From the NCBI GenBank assembly GCA_030830765.1, contig JAURMJ010000335.1, positions 1 to 14,689 of the forward strand: 14,689 nt of DNA, in the 5' to 3' direction. The DNA comes from Quisquiliibacterium sp. GTDB lineage: Bacteria > Pseudomonadota > Gammaproteobacteria > Burkholderiales > Burkholderiaceae_E. Positions 1-7,893 of the stretch are shown here, piece after piece (positions within the stretch are counted from its first letter, which is position 1; the number at the start of each line of letters is the position of its first letter). A model generated the notes under the pieces. It did no database searches. It worked only from the letters and a program-made list of their open reading frames with translations, and was not told the DNA's origin. A program made the translations under genes and the position numbers.

Positions 1-8
1 ATCCGCTA

Positions 9-2054
9 TCAAAGCCCGTAGCCGCGCACCAGCAGCAGGCACAGTCCGATCCACATGATCACAAAGAGTGGGGTGCCGACTTTGACGAAATCCGAGAATC
101 GATAGCCGGCCGCGTTCATGACAAGAAGGTTTGTCTGGTAACCCATCGGGGTCAGGTAGCACAGGTTGCAGCCGAACAGCACGGCCAGCACATAGGGCTC
201 TGCCGGCACACCCAGTGCGCGGGCCATTTCAATGCCAAGGGGTGTTCCGATTGCGGCCGCAGCATTGTTTGAGACAAAGTTTGTGAACAGGCCCATCAGC
301 AGCATCAGCAGGGCGAGCAGATAACGGGGCTCGATCGCGCCGGCCAATGTGACCAGCTGGTTGGCCAGGAAAGCCGTGCCTCCGGTTTCGGACAGTGCGC
401 TGCCCAGCGCCAGACTGGCAGCGACCAGCATGATCACCTTGGTGGACAGTGAATTTCCGACATCCTGCCAGCTCAGACTGCGGGTCGCCAGCAGCACCAG
501 AATGCCGCCAAGCGCCGCCAGAGAGATCGGCAGGGTTTTCGTGGCTGCCAGCAGGACGACGCAAGCCATCGTCACCAGTGCAATGATCGATTTTTCCTGA
601 CGCGGAACCACATGCCTTGAATCCAGCAGCAGCCCGATCCCGTCGTTCTGAGCGGCCAGCAACTGCTCCTCGGAACCCTGCACCAGCAGGATGTCTCCGG
701 CACCGATCACGCGATCGGCAATCTCGTGTCGCGACCAGCCCTGGCCGGTGCGAACAGGGCGTAATCCCACGACTACGAGTTTGTAATGCTCGGCCAGTCG
801 CTGTCGTTTCACCGTACGACCTTCAAGCGGCGATTCGGGCGTGATCACAAACTGCGCAACGATGGTGTCCGGATGCGCCTCTTCATCACGCGTCTTGCGG
901 ACTTCCTCGGCAGACTCAGTGTCGTCATGCTCTTCGCGGTTCTGTGCACCCTGACGCGGTGCACCACCACCACCACCGACGGCGCTGGATGCAGGCGACT
1001 TCGCTGTCTCGGCATGGCCCGTCCGCTCGGACGGTTCGGGCGGTACAAAGGGCTGCTCAGGCTGCGTATTCTGAGTCTGTTGGTCGGGTGTCTTATCTTC
1101 CTCGGATTCGAGCTCGACCCCGTGCAGCTTGGTCTTCAGGACCGTCTCGAATTCCTTGAGGTTTTCTGCAGTGTCCTGGATCATCAGCCGGTCGCCCGCG
1201 ATCAGCTTCATCGTTGGCAGTCTCGGCCGCGAAATCCCACGGGCATTGCGCACATCACGCACCCGCATCCGCCCCTCGGTGGCCTCCAGGACCTCGCGGA
1301 ACTGCCTGCCTTCCATCCAGCTGTCCGGTTCGACATGCAGGTCGGCATCGAACACTTGTTCACTGTAGGGTTCGGACGGCGGTTCCACGTTGCGCAGTAA
1401 TCTGGGTGCGACGAGCCACAGATAGATCAGCGCCGGCACGGCCGCTATGGCGACCATCGGATAGAAGTCGAGCATGCCGAACGCGGGCACGCCGAGCTGC
1501 TGCGCCATGGAGACGACGATCAGGTTGGTGGATGTCCCGATTGTGGTGGCCATGCCGCCAATCAGCACTGCATAGTTCATCGGCATCAGCACGGCGGCCG
1601 GTGATGCCTTGGCACGACGCATCGCTGCGATCAAGAGTGGAATCAGAAGCACGACAACCGGCGTGTCGTTGACGAATCCGCTGACCATGGATGCCCCAAG
1701 AAGGACCGCCAGCAGCGCGATGCCGGGTTGTCGCGTCATCAGGGACGAGAGTCTGCGGGCCGCCGGTTCAAGCGATCCAGTCAGCACCAGGGCATGGCCA
1801 AGGATCATCAGCCCGCAGATTGCCAGCAGCGCCGGATGGCTGAATCCGTAGAACAGCCCAAACGGATCCATCGGCTGGCCGTCGATCCGGTAAGGGAACA
1901 CCAGGAAAAACAGCGGCAGGATGACCAGCACACTAAGGCATACGGTTGCGATCGGCATTCGATCGCGCACGAAGACGATGAACACGACGAGCGTGAACAG
2001 GAGCATTGCCAGTCCATGGGCGGATAAACCGGCTGGCAGGATGGTTTCGAGCAT
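9..2054 (-). CDS. SLC13/DASS-family permease with two RCK_C-like domains
   Basis: Inner-membrane permease of the SLC13 (divalent anion:sodium symporter-like) group, 681 residues. Hydrophobic helices fill residues about 15-220 and 488-680. The two halves carry the family's paired substrate/ion loops, seen as IGTSTNLIV (172-180) and TPMGYQTNLLV (635-645). Between them lies a cytosolic block with two RCK_C (TrkA-C)-like segments, about 230-308 (ending in a typical AGDRLMIQD stretch) and 397-470 (GAGDILLVQG). They are joined by an acidic, Gln/Pro/Glu-rich linker with five glycines in a row (about 313-395). SLC13 proteins with central TrkA-C domains are common in bacteria and are usually annotated as sulfate, dicarboxylate or unspecified anion carriers; the substrate is not readable here. 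The ATG at 2052-2054 has no clear Shine-Dalgarno sequence, so the exact start is less certain than the family. It is divergent from tag across 114 bases. Confidence 0.9.
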   Translation of the reverse strand: MLETILPAGLSAHGLAMLLFTLVVFIVFVRDRMPIATVCLSVLVILPLFFLVFPYRIDGQPMDPFGLFYGFSHPALLAICGLMILGHALVLTGSLEPAARRLSSLMTRQPGIALLAVLLGASMVSGFVNDTPVVVLLIPLLIAAMRRAKASPAAVLMPMNYAVLIGGMATTIGTSTNLIVVSMAQQLGVPAFGMLDFYPMVAIAAVPALIYLWLVAPRLLRNVEPPSEPYSEQVFDADLHVEPDSWMEGRQFREVLEATEGRMRVRDVRNARGISRPRLPTMKLIAGDRLMIQDTAENLKEFETVLKTKLHGVELESEEDKTPDQQTQNTQPEQPFVPPEPSERTGHAETAKSPASSAVGGGGGAPRQGAQNREEHDDTESAEEVRKTRDEEAHPDTIVAQFVITPESPLEGRTVKRQRLAEHYKLVVVGLRPVRTGQGWSRHEIADRVIGAGDILLVQGSEEQLLAAQNDGIGLLLDSRHVVPRQEKSIIALVTMACVVLLAATKTLPISLAALGGILVLLATRSLSWQDVGNSLSTKVIMLVAASLALGSALSETGGTAFLANQLVTLAGAIEPRYLLALLMLLMGLFTNFVSNNAAAAIGTPLGIEMARALGVPAEPYVLAVLFGCNLCYLTPMGYQTNLLVMNAAGYRFSDFVKVGTPLFVIMWIGLCLLLVRGYGL
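962..976. repeat. Trinucleotide microsatellite (CAC)x5
   Basis: Five tandem CAC units lie inside the permease gene. On the coding (minus) strand they encode part of a five-glycine run (residues 360-364) in the linker between the two RCK_C-like domains. Repeats of three bases change length without shifting the frame, so the linker could vary between strains. Confidence 0.8.
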
Positions 2055-2168
2055 CGGAAAATTAGGCGGTTAATTCAAACAGAATAACTCAGCGCTGCCC
2101 GCCCGATGCTGTCCGATCAGTGCCTTCTGGCGGCAGAATCAGGGTCGGCAGGTTGGCGTGTCTGATGA

Positions 2169-2810
2169 ATGGGGAAAGCCTTGGAATACGAAGACGGCAG
2201 ATGCAGATGCACTTGGGCAACGCCTTCGTCCAGGTTGTATGTCGAGTATCACGACAGCGAGTGGGGGCGACCCGTTTCGGACGATCGCCGACTGTTTGAA
2301 AAGATCTGCCTCGAGGGGTTTCAGGCGGGGTTGTCCTGGCTGACGATTCTGAACAAACGCGAAAATTTCCGCAGGGCTTTCGACGGCTTCGATTTTGAAA
2401 AAATCGCCCTTTACGGCGAAGCGGATGTCCAGCGACTGCTCGCGGACGTCGGCATCGTGCGGCATCGCGGAAAGATTGAATCGACGATCAATAACGCCAG
2501 CAAGGCGATTGAATTGAGCCGTCAATTCGGGTCGCTCGCCGCCTACTTCTGGTCATTCGAGCCCGATGCTTCGCAGCGCCCGTCCCGGCTCACGCAGCAG
2601 GTGCTGCAGGCCATGACCACAAGTCCGCAATCGGTGGCTTTGTCGCGAGACCTTAAACGGCGCGGCTGGAGTTTTGTTGGACCGACCACGGTTTATGCAT
2701 TCATGCAGGCGATGGGTCTGGTCAATGACCATTCAGAAACCTGCTGGGTGCGCGACGAGGTACTGGCCGAACGTCGCCGCTTCTCGATCGATAGGAGATG
2801 CCATGATTGA
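2169..2810 (+). CDS. tag: DNA-3-methyladenine glycosylase I (Tag)
   Basis: Base-excision repair enzyme that removes 3-methyladenine from alkylated DNA; cytoplasmic; 213 residues against about 187 in E. coli Tag. The Tag-specific zinc site is visible: Cys14 in CRCTW, His28 in YHDSEWG, and His188 and Cys192 in NDHSETC, with the same H-x3-C spacing as E. coli His175/Cys179. The conserved CLEGFQAGLSW (47-57), KREN (63-66), GIVRHRGKI (95-103) and KRRGWSFVGPT (163-173) motifs are all present. The ATG at 2169 gives a short N-terminal extension before the zinc cysteine and lacks a good Shine-Dalgarno sequence; a TTG at 2181 is an alternative. The C-terminus is about 20 residues longer than E. coli's and runs into the start of the dioxygenase gene, overlapping it by 8 bases, so the two are probably co-transcribed. 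Confidence 0.93.
   Translation: MGKALEYEDGRCRCTWATPSSRLYVEYHDSEWGRPVSDDRRLFEKICLEGFQAGLSWLTILNKRENFRRAFDGFDFEKIALYGEADVQRLLADVGIVRHRGKIESTINNASKAIELSRQFGSLAAYFWSFEPDASQRPSRLTQQVLQAMTTSPQSVALSRDLKRRGWSFVGPTTVYAFMQAMGLVNDHSETCWVRDEVLAERRRFSIDRRCHD
2793..2797 (+). promoter_or_regulatory. Ribosome binding site AGGAG for the dioxygenase gene
   Basis: AGGAG sits five bases before the ATG at 2803, inside the last codons of tag. It supports 2803 rather than the in-frame upstream ATG at 2674 as the start of the dioxygenase. Confidence 0.8.
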
Positions 2811-3684
2811 GCTACGTCCGTTACATCCGGTGTTTGCCGCCGAAATGAGCGGTGTTGATCTGCGCAACCCGTCCAGTCGTGATCTGCTGGAGGCCATTGA
2901 CGCAGCCATGGACCAGTACGCCGTGCTGGTCATCCGTGACCAGCAGATCGACGATGATCAGCAGTTGGCTTTCGCCATGGGACTGGGGCCGCTTGAAGAC
3001 ACGCCGGCGGTGGTCGATGCGCACCTGAATCGGCTCAAGCATCGCGAGATGGTCGACATCTCCAATCTGGAAGTGGATGGATCGATTCTGGCTGCAGACG
3101 ATCGGCGACGCATGTTCAACCTTGGCAATCGGCTGTGGCACAGCGACAGCAGTTTCAAGGCGACGCCGGCCAAGTATTCAATGCTGCACGCACGCTTGGT
3201 GCCCCCTGAGGGCGGCGAGACCGAATTTGCCGATATGCGGGCAGCCTGGGATGCGCTGCCCGAGGCCATGCAGAGGAAAATCGAGCCGCTGGTCTGTGAC
3301 CATTCGCTGATCTATTCCCGAGCCCTGCTGGGCTTTGAGGCCTTCACCGAGCAGGAGCGCATCAACTTTGCCCCGGTGCCGCAGCGTCTGGTGCGGCGTC
3401 ATCAAGGGTCCGGGCGCAAGTCGATCTATCTGTCCTCGCACATCGGCACGATCCATGGCTGGCCGCGACCTGAAGCGCTGTGCCTGATCCGTGATCTGAC
3501 TGAGCACGCAACGCAGCGCGAGTTTGTTTACTCGCATCGCTGGCAGGTTGATGACCTCGTGATCTGGGACAACCGCTGCACGATGCATCGCGCCCGTCCG
3601 TTCGATGATCATCGTTTCAAGCGTGACATGCGCCGCCTGACACTCAGAGACCGCGCACCGACGCTGGAGCAACCCGTTTCCTGA
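2803..3684 (+). CDS. TfdA/TauD-family Fe(II)/2-oxoglutarate dioxygenase
   Basis: Non-heme iron oxygenase that would couple oxidative decarboxylation of 2-oxoglutarate to hydroxylation of a substrate; cytoplasmic, 293 residues. It resembles TfdA (2,4-dichlorophenoxyacetate dioxygenase) along its whole length. Shared stretches include LHPVFAAEMSGVDLR at the N-terminus, LWHSDSSF (111-118), PPEGGETEFADMRAAWDALP (134-153) and HATQREFVYSHRW (235-247). The iron ligands His113, Asp115 and His262 are present. Arg274 is placed to bind the 2-oxoglutarate carboxylate and Thr140 matches the conserved Thr of the GGxTEF motif. The start was set by the AGGAG site and by homology beginning at MIELRPLHP. It overlaps tag by 8 bases. 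TfdA relatives also act on aryloxypropionates, sulfonates, sulfate esters and carnitine-like molecules, so the substrate is open; an aryloxy- or alkoxy-carboxylic acid is an inference from the TfdA likeness. Confidence 0.9.
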   Translation: MIELRPLHPVFAAEMSGVDLRNPSSRDLLEAIDAAMDQYAVLVIRDQQIDDDQQLAFAMGLGPLEDTPAVVDAHLNRLKHREMVDISNLEVDGSILAADDRRRMFNLGNRLWHSDSSFKATPAKYSMLHARLVPPEGGETEFADMRAAWDALPEAMQRKIEPLVCDHSLIYSRALLGFEAFTEQERINFAPVPQRLVRRHQGSGRKSIYLSSHIGTIHGWPRPEALCLIRDLTEHATQREFVYSHRWQVDDLVIWDNRCTMHRARPFDDHRFKRDMRRLTLRDRAPTLEQPVS

Positions 3685-3703
3685 TTGATCGGGGCTGCTG
3701 CCT

Positions 3704-5368
3704 TTACCCCCCGAATCCGTCGTCCACGATGACTTCGATCAGACTCGGACCGTTGCGACCATTCGCCTCGCGCAGCGCCGGCACGATGTCCGCTGGATCG
3801 GTAACACAGCGCGCAGGCACGCCCATCGAGCGGGCCATACCGGCATAGTCGATCGCCGGGTCGCGCATGTCCATGCCGATGAACTTGTCAGTCGAGCGCA
3901 TCGAGACCAGGCGCTCCTTGAGGATTCGATAGCTGCGATTGTTCGGGATCACATAAGTGATCGGCAGCTTCATGTGAGCCGCAGTCCAGAGCGCCTGAAT
4001 ACCGTACATTGCGCTGCCATCGCCAATCACCGCAGTCACCCGCCGCCCGGGCAAGGCGATGGCGACACCGACTGCGCCCGGTACGCCGAAGCCCAGGCCA
4101 CCACTGGCCAATCCGTAGAAGCCCTGGCGATCCTTCAGGTTCAGAAATCCGGGCAGAGAGTTCGAGGAGGTCAAGGCCTCTTCGACGACCACACCCTGCG
4201 CAGGAAGTTCATTGCTGATGTGCATCATCAGCAGCCTGGGATCGATCGGTGCCCGGCTTGCGTTGAGCATCGCGGTTGCGATCGATTTTTCGCGCTGGGC
4301 GGCCCAGTTATGGGGCGCCAGTTCGGCCAGTCTTGCCACGGCCGCGCCGGCCGATTCGGCATCGCGGCGTGCGCGCAGCATCGGCAGCAAGGCATCCAGC
4401 GTTTCGCGCACATTGGCCTGGACCGCGAGGTCGGTCCGGTAGTTTTTGCCCAGTTCCCAAGGCCGCTCGCTGATATGCACAACCGGCAGGCCTTCGGGTA
4501 GCGGTTCGATCGGACTGTAGACCGACATGCGCAGCAGGTCCGCCCCGAGACAGATCAGCAGGTCGTATGGAGCCAGTGTGTCACGCACCTGCTTCTGGCT
4601 GCGGGTCAGTGAACCCATGAATGCCGGATGGCCGGTCGGAAACTGGGCGCTGTAAGGAATCGGCGACGCATAGACCGCGGCTCCCAGCAGGTCCGCCAGT
4701 TCGCAGGCCTGCGCGAAGGCATCGCGGGTCGCCAGTTCCTGGCCGGCAATGATCACCGGCGCGCGGGCCGTCTTCAGCATGTCGGCAAGTTGTGCCAGCG
4801 TGGCGTCTGATGGGCGATTGTCCGACAGCACCCGCACCGGTCTGCCAAGGTCAAGCTCAGCCTGGGCATCCAGCACATCGCCTGGCAGGCTGATGAAGAC
4901 CGGGCCCATCGGCGGCGTCAAGGCCACCTTGGCCGCGCGGCGCAGAATTCTGGGCAGATCTTCAGCCCGAGTCGGTTCGACCGCCCATTTCACCAGGGGC
5001 TGAGCCATTGGAACCAATGAGTCATAGAGCAGCGGTTCGAGCAGTCCATGCCCCTGTTCCTGCTGGCCCGCCGTCAGGATCAGCGGCGAATTCGAGAACT
5101 TCGCGTTGAACAGCGCCCCCATCGCGTTGCCCAGGCCCGGGGCGACGTGTACGTTGGCTGCGGTTAGTTTGCCGCTGGCGCGCGCATAGCCGTCGGCCAT
5201 GCCAACCACCACCGATTCCTGCAGGCCGAGCACAAAGTTCAGTTCGGGGAAGTCCGGCAACACTTCCATCAACGGCAGTTCGGTCGTGCCGGGATTGCCA
5301 AACAAGTGCGTGATGCCCTCGTCGACGAGAAGTTGCATGAAGGCGCTGCGGCCGGTCAGCTGAGGCAT
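3704..5368 (-). CDS. ThDP-dependent decarboxylase/carboligase, benzoylformate decarboxylase-like
   Basis: Thiamine diphosphate enzyme of the acetolactate synthase/benzoylformate decarboxylase superfamily, 554 residues, acting on 2-keto acids. The N-terminal pyrimidine-binding domain starts with GNPGTTELP (24-32), carries the cofactor-activating glutamate Glu51 in LQES and a histidine, His74, where benzoylformate decarboxylase (BFD) has its catalytic His70. A central domain spans about 190-335. The C-terminal pyrophosphate-binding domain has the GDG...NN motif (449-451 and 476-477). Compared from memory with Pseudomonas BFD, residues corresponding to Ser26 and His281 appear as Thr28 and Ser282, so it is probably not a true mandelate-pathway BFD. 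Phenylpyruvate-like decarboxylases and uncharacterised AHAS-like proteins are alternatives. GGAG lies six bases before the ATG. It converges with the dioxygenase gene, with 19 bases between the stops. Confidence 0.88.
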   Translation of the reverse strand: MPQLTGRSAFMQLLVDEGITHLFGNPGTTELPLMEVLPDFPELNFVLGLQESVVVGMADGYARASGKLTAANVHVAPGLGNAMGALFNAKFSNSPLILTAGQQEQGHGLLEPLLYDSLVPMAQPLVKWAVEPTRAEDLPRILRRAAKVALTPPMGPVFISLPGDVLDAQAELDLGRPVRVLSDNRPSDATLAQLADMLKTARAPVIIAGQELATRDAFAQACELADLLGAAVYASPIPYSAQFPTGHPAFMGSLTRSQKQVRDTLAPYDLLICLGADLLRMSVYSPIEPLPEGLPVVHISERPWELGKNYRTDLAVQANVRETLDALLPMLRARRDAESAGAAVARLAELAPHNWAAQREKSIATAMLNASRAPIDPRLLMMHISNELPAQGVVVEEALTSSNSLPGFLNLKDRQGFYGLASGGLGFGVPGAVGVAIALPGRRVTAVIGDGSAMYGIQALWTAAHMKLPITYVIPNNRSYRILKERLVSMRSTDKFIGMDMRDPAIDYAGMARSMGVPARCVTDPADIVPALREANGRNGPSLIEVIVDDGFGG

Positions 5369-5593
5369 GTCGCGCTCCGAATCAGTGATTGGGGTTGGTC
5401 AGGATCCCGGGGTCGCCAGTGATTGGCGATCGTCGGCAGTTTCGCGCATGTTAGCCGGCTCAGCGAAGGGCGGCGGCCCGTGGTCCCGACCCGCGGAAAC
5501 CGTTGCATTCAGAACGCGAGTCCTGCGCCTGCGGGGGCCTGCGCTTGTGATTCGTGTCTGTACCTGGGTACGGGGCCTTACTGCGCCCGCTGT
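5369..5593. other. 225-base non-coding gap
   Basis: This gap lies between the ThDP enzyme start and the EamA gene stop, both on the minus strand. Apart from the paired repeats near its left end it holds a short perfect inverted repeat, GTACC-TG-GGTAC (5560-5571), and GC-rich sequence. I see no convincing gene and no intrinsic terminator with a T-run. The gap suggests the ThDP gene has its own promoter rather than depending on the two transporter genes upstream. Confidence 0.5.
5380..5429. repeat. Paired CAGTGATTGG repeats with inverted symmetry
   Basis: CAGTGATTGG occurs at 5383-5392 and again at 5417-5426, 34 bases apart. The first copy lies in the palindrome AATCA-G-TGATT (5380-5390). The second lies in a 6-bp inverted repeat, TCGCCA (5413-5418) and TGGCGA (5424-5429), around GTGAT. 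They sit 12-60 bases upstream of the ThDP enzyme start, where an operator would be expected. No regulator gene is adjacent. Confidence 0.4.
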
Positions 5594-6475
5594 TCATCCC
5601 AAAGCACTGCGACGCTCCCGCCAGAGCAGATACAGGCCACTGACCACCACAATCGCCGCACCGCTCAGGACTGCACTGCTGGGCACATCGCCGAACACCA
5701 GGAAGCCGAGCAGTGACATGAACAGGATCTGCTGGTAGAGAAATGGCGCCAGCGTGGAGGCCGGCGCGAATCGGTGAGCATGGGCCAGGCACAGATGCCC
5801 GATGCCGCCCGAGCATCCGGCCAGCAGGAGGACCGCCCAGTGCTGAAGGCTTGGCGGAGTCTCCCAGTTCATCAACGCAAAGGGCGCCATCATCACCACC
5901 GCACCGAAGGCCGAGAGCAGATTGGTGATCGCCGGTGGATCACTGGCTGCCAGTTTCCGTGTGATCAGATTGAACAGCGCATAAAGAACCGCGTTCGTCA
6001 CCGACAGCAGCAGGGCCGGATGAAAACCCTGCGTGCCCGGCCGCAGAATGACCAGCACGCCACAGAATCCGACCAGCACCGCGATCCAGCGTCCGGCATC
6101 AAGCCGCTCTCCGAGCAGCCAGGCCGCGAACAGGGCAACCAGAATCGGCACCGCGAACTGGATCGATCCTGTCTCAGCCAGTTGCAGGTATTGCAGTGCC
6201 CAGAAATTCAGGCCGGTCATTGTCGAGAGCATCACTGCGCGCAAAAGCTGCAGTTTGGGTGCCTTGATGCGTTGTGGTTTCAACTCGCCGGTGCGCATCA
6301 TCAGCACCATCATCAGCAGGACATGGATCGTGAATCGCAGCCACACCACTTCGGTGACCGGTAGTGTCTGGACCAGCCACTTTGCCGATGCATCAAGCAC
6401 CGCGAAGCAAAAGTATGCGCACGAGATGATGCCGATGCCGATCAGGCGATTTCTGGAACTGTCTGGCAGGAGCAC
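5594..6475 (-). CDS. EamA/DMT-superfamily transporter
   Basis: Inner-membrane transporter of the drug/metabolite superfamily, 293 residues, close to the usual length for ten-helix members. It shows two tandem EamA repeats, about 12-145 and 150-285. Typical motifs are LRFTIHVLL in helix 2, TGLNFWALQYLQLAETGSIQFAVPIL-like sequence across helices 3-4, the LLGERLDAGRW loop followed by GFCGVLVILRPG at the end of the first repeat, and FLYQQILFMSLLGFLVFGDVPS in the second. Family members mostly export amino acids and metabolites, but a substrate cannot be assigned. The start is a GTG at 6473-6475; no other in-frame start exists before the upstream stop codon, and the Shine-Dalgarno sequence is weak. 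It follows the MFS gene by 47 bases, so the two are likely co-transcribed. Confidence 0.9.
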   Translation of the reverse strand: MLLPDSSRNRLIGIGIISCAYFCFAVLDASAKWLVQTLPVTEVVWLRFTIHVLLMMVLMMRTGELKPQRIKAPKLQLLRAVMLSTMTGLNFWALQYLQLAETGSIQFAVPILVALFAAWLLGERLDAGRWIAVLVGFCGVLVILRPGTQGFHPALLLSVTNAVLYALFNLITRKLAASDPPAITNLLSAFGAVVMMAPFALMNWETPPSLQHWAVLLLAGCSGGIGHLCLAHAHRFAPASTLAPFLYQQILFMSLLGFLVFGDVPSSAVLSGAAIVVVSGLYLLWRERRSALG

Positions 6476-6522
6476 GTTTGGCCGCCCGGCGCAAAAGGCG
6501 AGAGTCTAGCGGTTTAACGGAT

Positions 6523-7878
6523 TCAGTTTCGGGGCGTACCGGCACGCCTGATGAACGGAGCGATGCGCAGCAGGCTGAGCGCACTGCCGCCCATCGCAGT
6601 CATCACCCCGATCCAGACTGCAATCAGGATCCCGTCATCGGGCCATGCCGCAATGGAAAATGCGACGATGGCCGCGCCGATGGCCTGTCCCAGCAGACGC
6701 GAAGTGGCCAGAATCCCAGAGGCGCCGCCGCTGCGCTCGCTTGGCGCACTGCTCATCAGTACGGTCATATTTGGCGCCTGAAAAAGCCCGAAGCCGATGC
6801 CGCAGACAACAAGCCGCAACCCGATATCCAGAATGGATGAATCGCTTGAAAGTGTCGTGATCGATGCCAATCCGACGGCGAGCGTGACAAGGCCGATACA
6901 CCCCAGAATCGCAGCAGGGATGCGCAGTTCGAGTCTGGGCGCAACGACGGCCATGATTGCCAGGGTCACCGGCCACGGTGTGATGACAAAACCCGCATTC
7001 GACTGGTCATAGCCCAGCCGGGTCTGCAGCAGGAAGGGCAGCGCCACAAAAGCCAGTCCCTGCACGGCGAACGAGCAGATCGCGGTGGCCGATGAAAGTG
7101 AAAACACCGGGATCCGGAAAAGATCGAACGCGAAGATCGGCGCCGGTTTGTGCAGTTCCCGACGAATCAGTCCGATCCCGCTCAGGCTGCAGATGGTCAG
7201 GGTAAGCGCGACGCTGCTCCAGGCCTGATGTGCAAAGGCGGAAATGCAGGACAGCAAAGCCGCAAAGAAAACCCCGCACAGCAGCGCAGAGGCCGTATCG
7301 AACGATCGGTTGCTTCGTGTCCCGTGATTCAGTCCCTTGGTGGCCAGCGTGAATGCGAGCAGCGCCAGGGGGACGTTGGGCAGGAACAGCCAGTTCCAGC
7401 CGGTGAATGTCAGGACGCTTGAGGCGAGTGTCGGACCGATCGAGAAGGCAATGCCGACAATCATCGCGTACAGACCCAGCCCCCGGCCGAGCCGTTGCGG
7501 CGGGTAGGCACTGCGGATCAGGGCGGGCGTCGTCGCTGAGACGGCGGCGGTGCCGATGCCCAGCACTGCGCGCCCTGCCTTGAGCATCGGCAGCGATCCG
7601 GACAGCCCGCAGATCAGCGATCCGAGGGCGAACACGGCCAGCCCGATCAGAAAGATGCGTCGGTGTCCGTGGATCTCTCCGAGCGCCGCCAGCGGCAGCA
7701 ACGAGGCCACCACGGCCACGTAGTAGATGTTGACGATCGAGATTGCACTGGCCGCACTGACCTCCAGAGCGGCTGCGATCGAGGGCAGTGCGGTGCTTGT
7801 CAGCGAGATGTCCATCGTGACAATGACAACGCCCAGCAAAATGGCTGTGATCGCCTTCGAATTTGCTGATGCGTTCAC
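6523..7878 (-). CDS. MFS transporter, DHA2 (EmrB/QacA-like) group
   Basis: Inner-membrane drug:proton antiporter-like exporter, 451 residues, somewhat short for a 14-helix DHA2 protein. The first helix has the DHA2 pattern around Asp23 (TMDISLTSTALPSIA, 21-35). The loop between helices 2 and 3 carries motif A in a diverged form (GEIHGHRR, 67-74). GRAVLGIGTAAVSA (102-115) is motif B, and SIGPT followed by GWNWLFLPNVPLAL (160-173) matches the motif C region and the WRWxFxxNxP stretch. Export of toxic organic compounds is the usual role; the substrate is unknown. The start is a GTG at 7876-7878, preceded by AAGGA seven bases upstream. It is divergent from the SDR gene across 83 bases, so the two transcripts may share regulation. 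Confidence 0.9.
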   Translation of the reverse strand: MNASANSKAITAILLGVVIVTMDISLTSTALPSIAAALEVSAASAISIVNIYYVAVVASLLPLAALGEIHGHRRIFLIGLAVFALGSLICGLSGSLPMLKAGRAVLGIGTAAVSATTPALIRSAYPPQRLGRGLGLYAMIVGIAFSIGPTLASSVLTFTGWNWLFLPNVPLALLAFTLATKGLNHGTRSNRSFDTASALLCGVFFAALLSCISAFAHQAWSSVALTLTICSLSGIGLIRRELHKPAPIFAFDLFRIPVFSLSSATAICSFAVQGLAFVALPFLLQTRLGYDQSNAGFVITPWPVTLAIMAVVAPRLELRIPAAILGCIGLVTLAVGLASITTLSSDSSILDIGLRLVVCGIGFGLFQAPNMTVLMSSAPSERSGGASGILATSRLLGQAIGAAIVAFSIAAWPDDGILIAVWIGVMTAMGGSALSLLRIAPFIRRAGTPRN

Positions 7879-7893
7879 TCGGTGGTCCTTGGC

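Noticed and set aside
786..1400. 204-codon open frame on the plus strand, antisense to the SLC13 permease
   Set aside because: It lies wholly inside a clear permease gene on the other strand, has no recognisable motif, and its composition (runs of Thr/Cys/Arg) is that of a shadow frame in GC-rich DNA.
2674..2802. 43-residue N-terminal extension of the TfdA-like dioxygenase
   Set aside because: It overlaps the tag coding sequence in another frame, and AGGAG plus the TfdA homology both point to the ATG at 2803.
3685..3715. CGGGG/CCCCG pairing as a terminator between the convergent dioxygenase and ThDP genes
   Set aside because: The stem is short, the loop is long, there is no T-run, and one arm lies in coding sequence.
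3704..5368. Glyoxylate carboligase, suggested because TfdA chemistry releases glyoxylate
   Set aside because: Glyoxylate carboligase lacks the cofactor-activating glutamate, which is present here as Glu51, and the N-terminal His74 motif is BFD-like.
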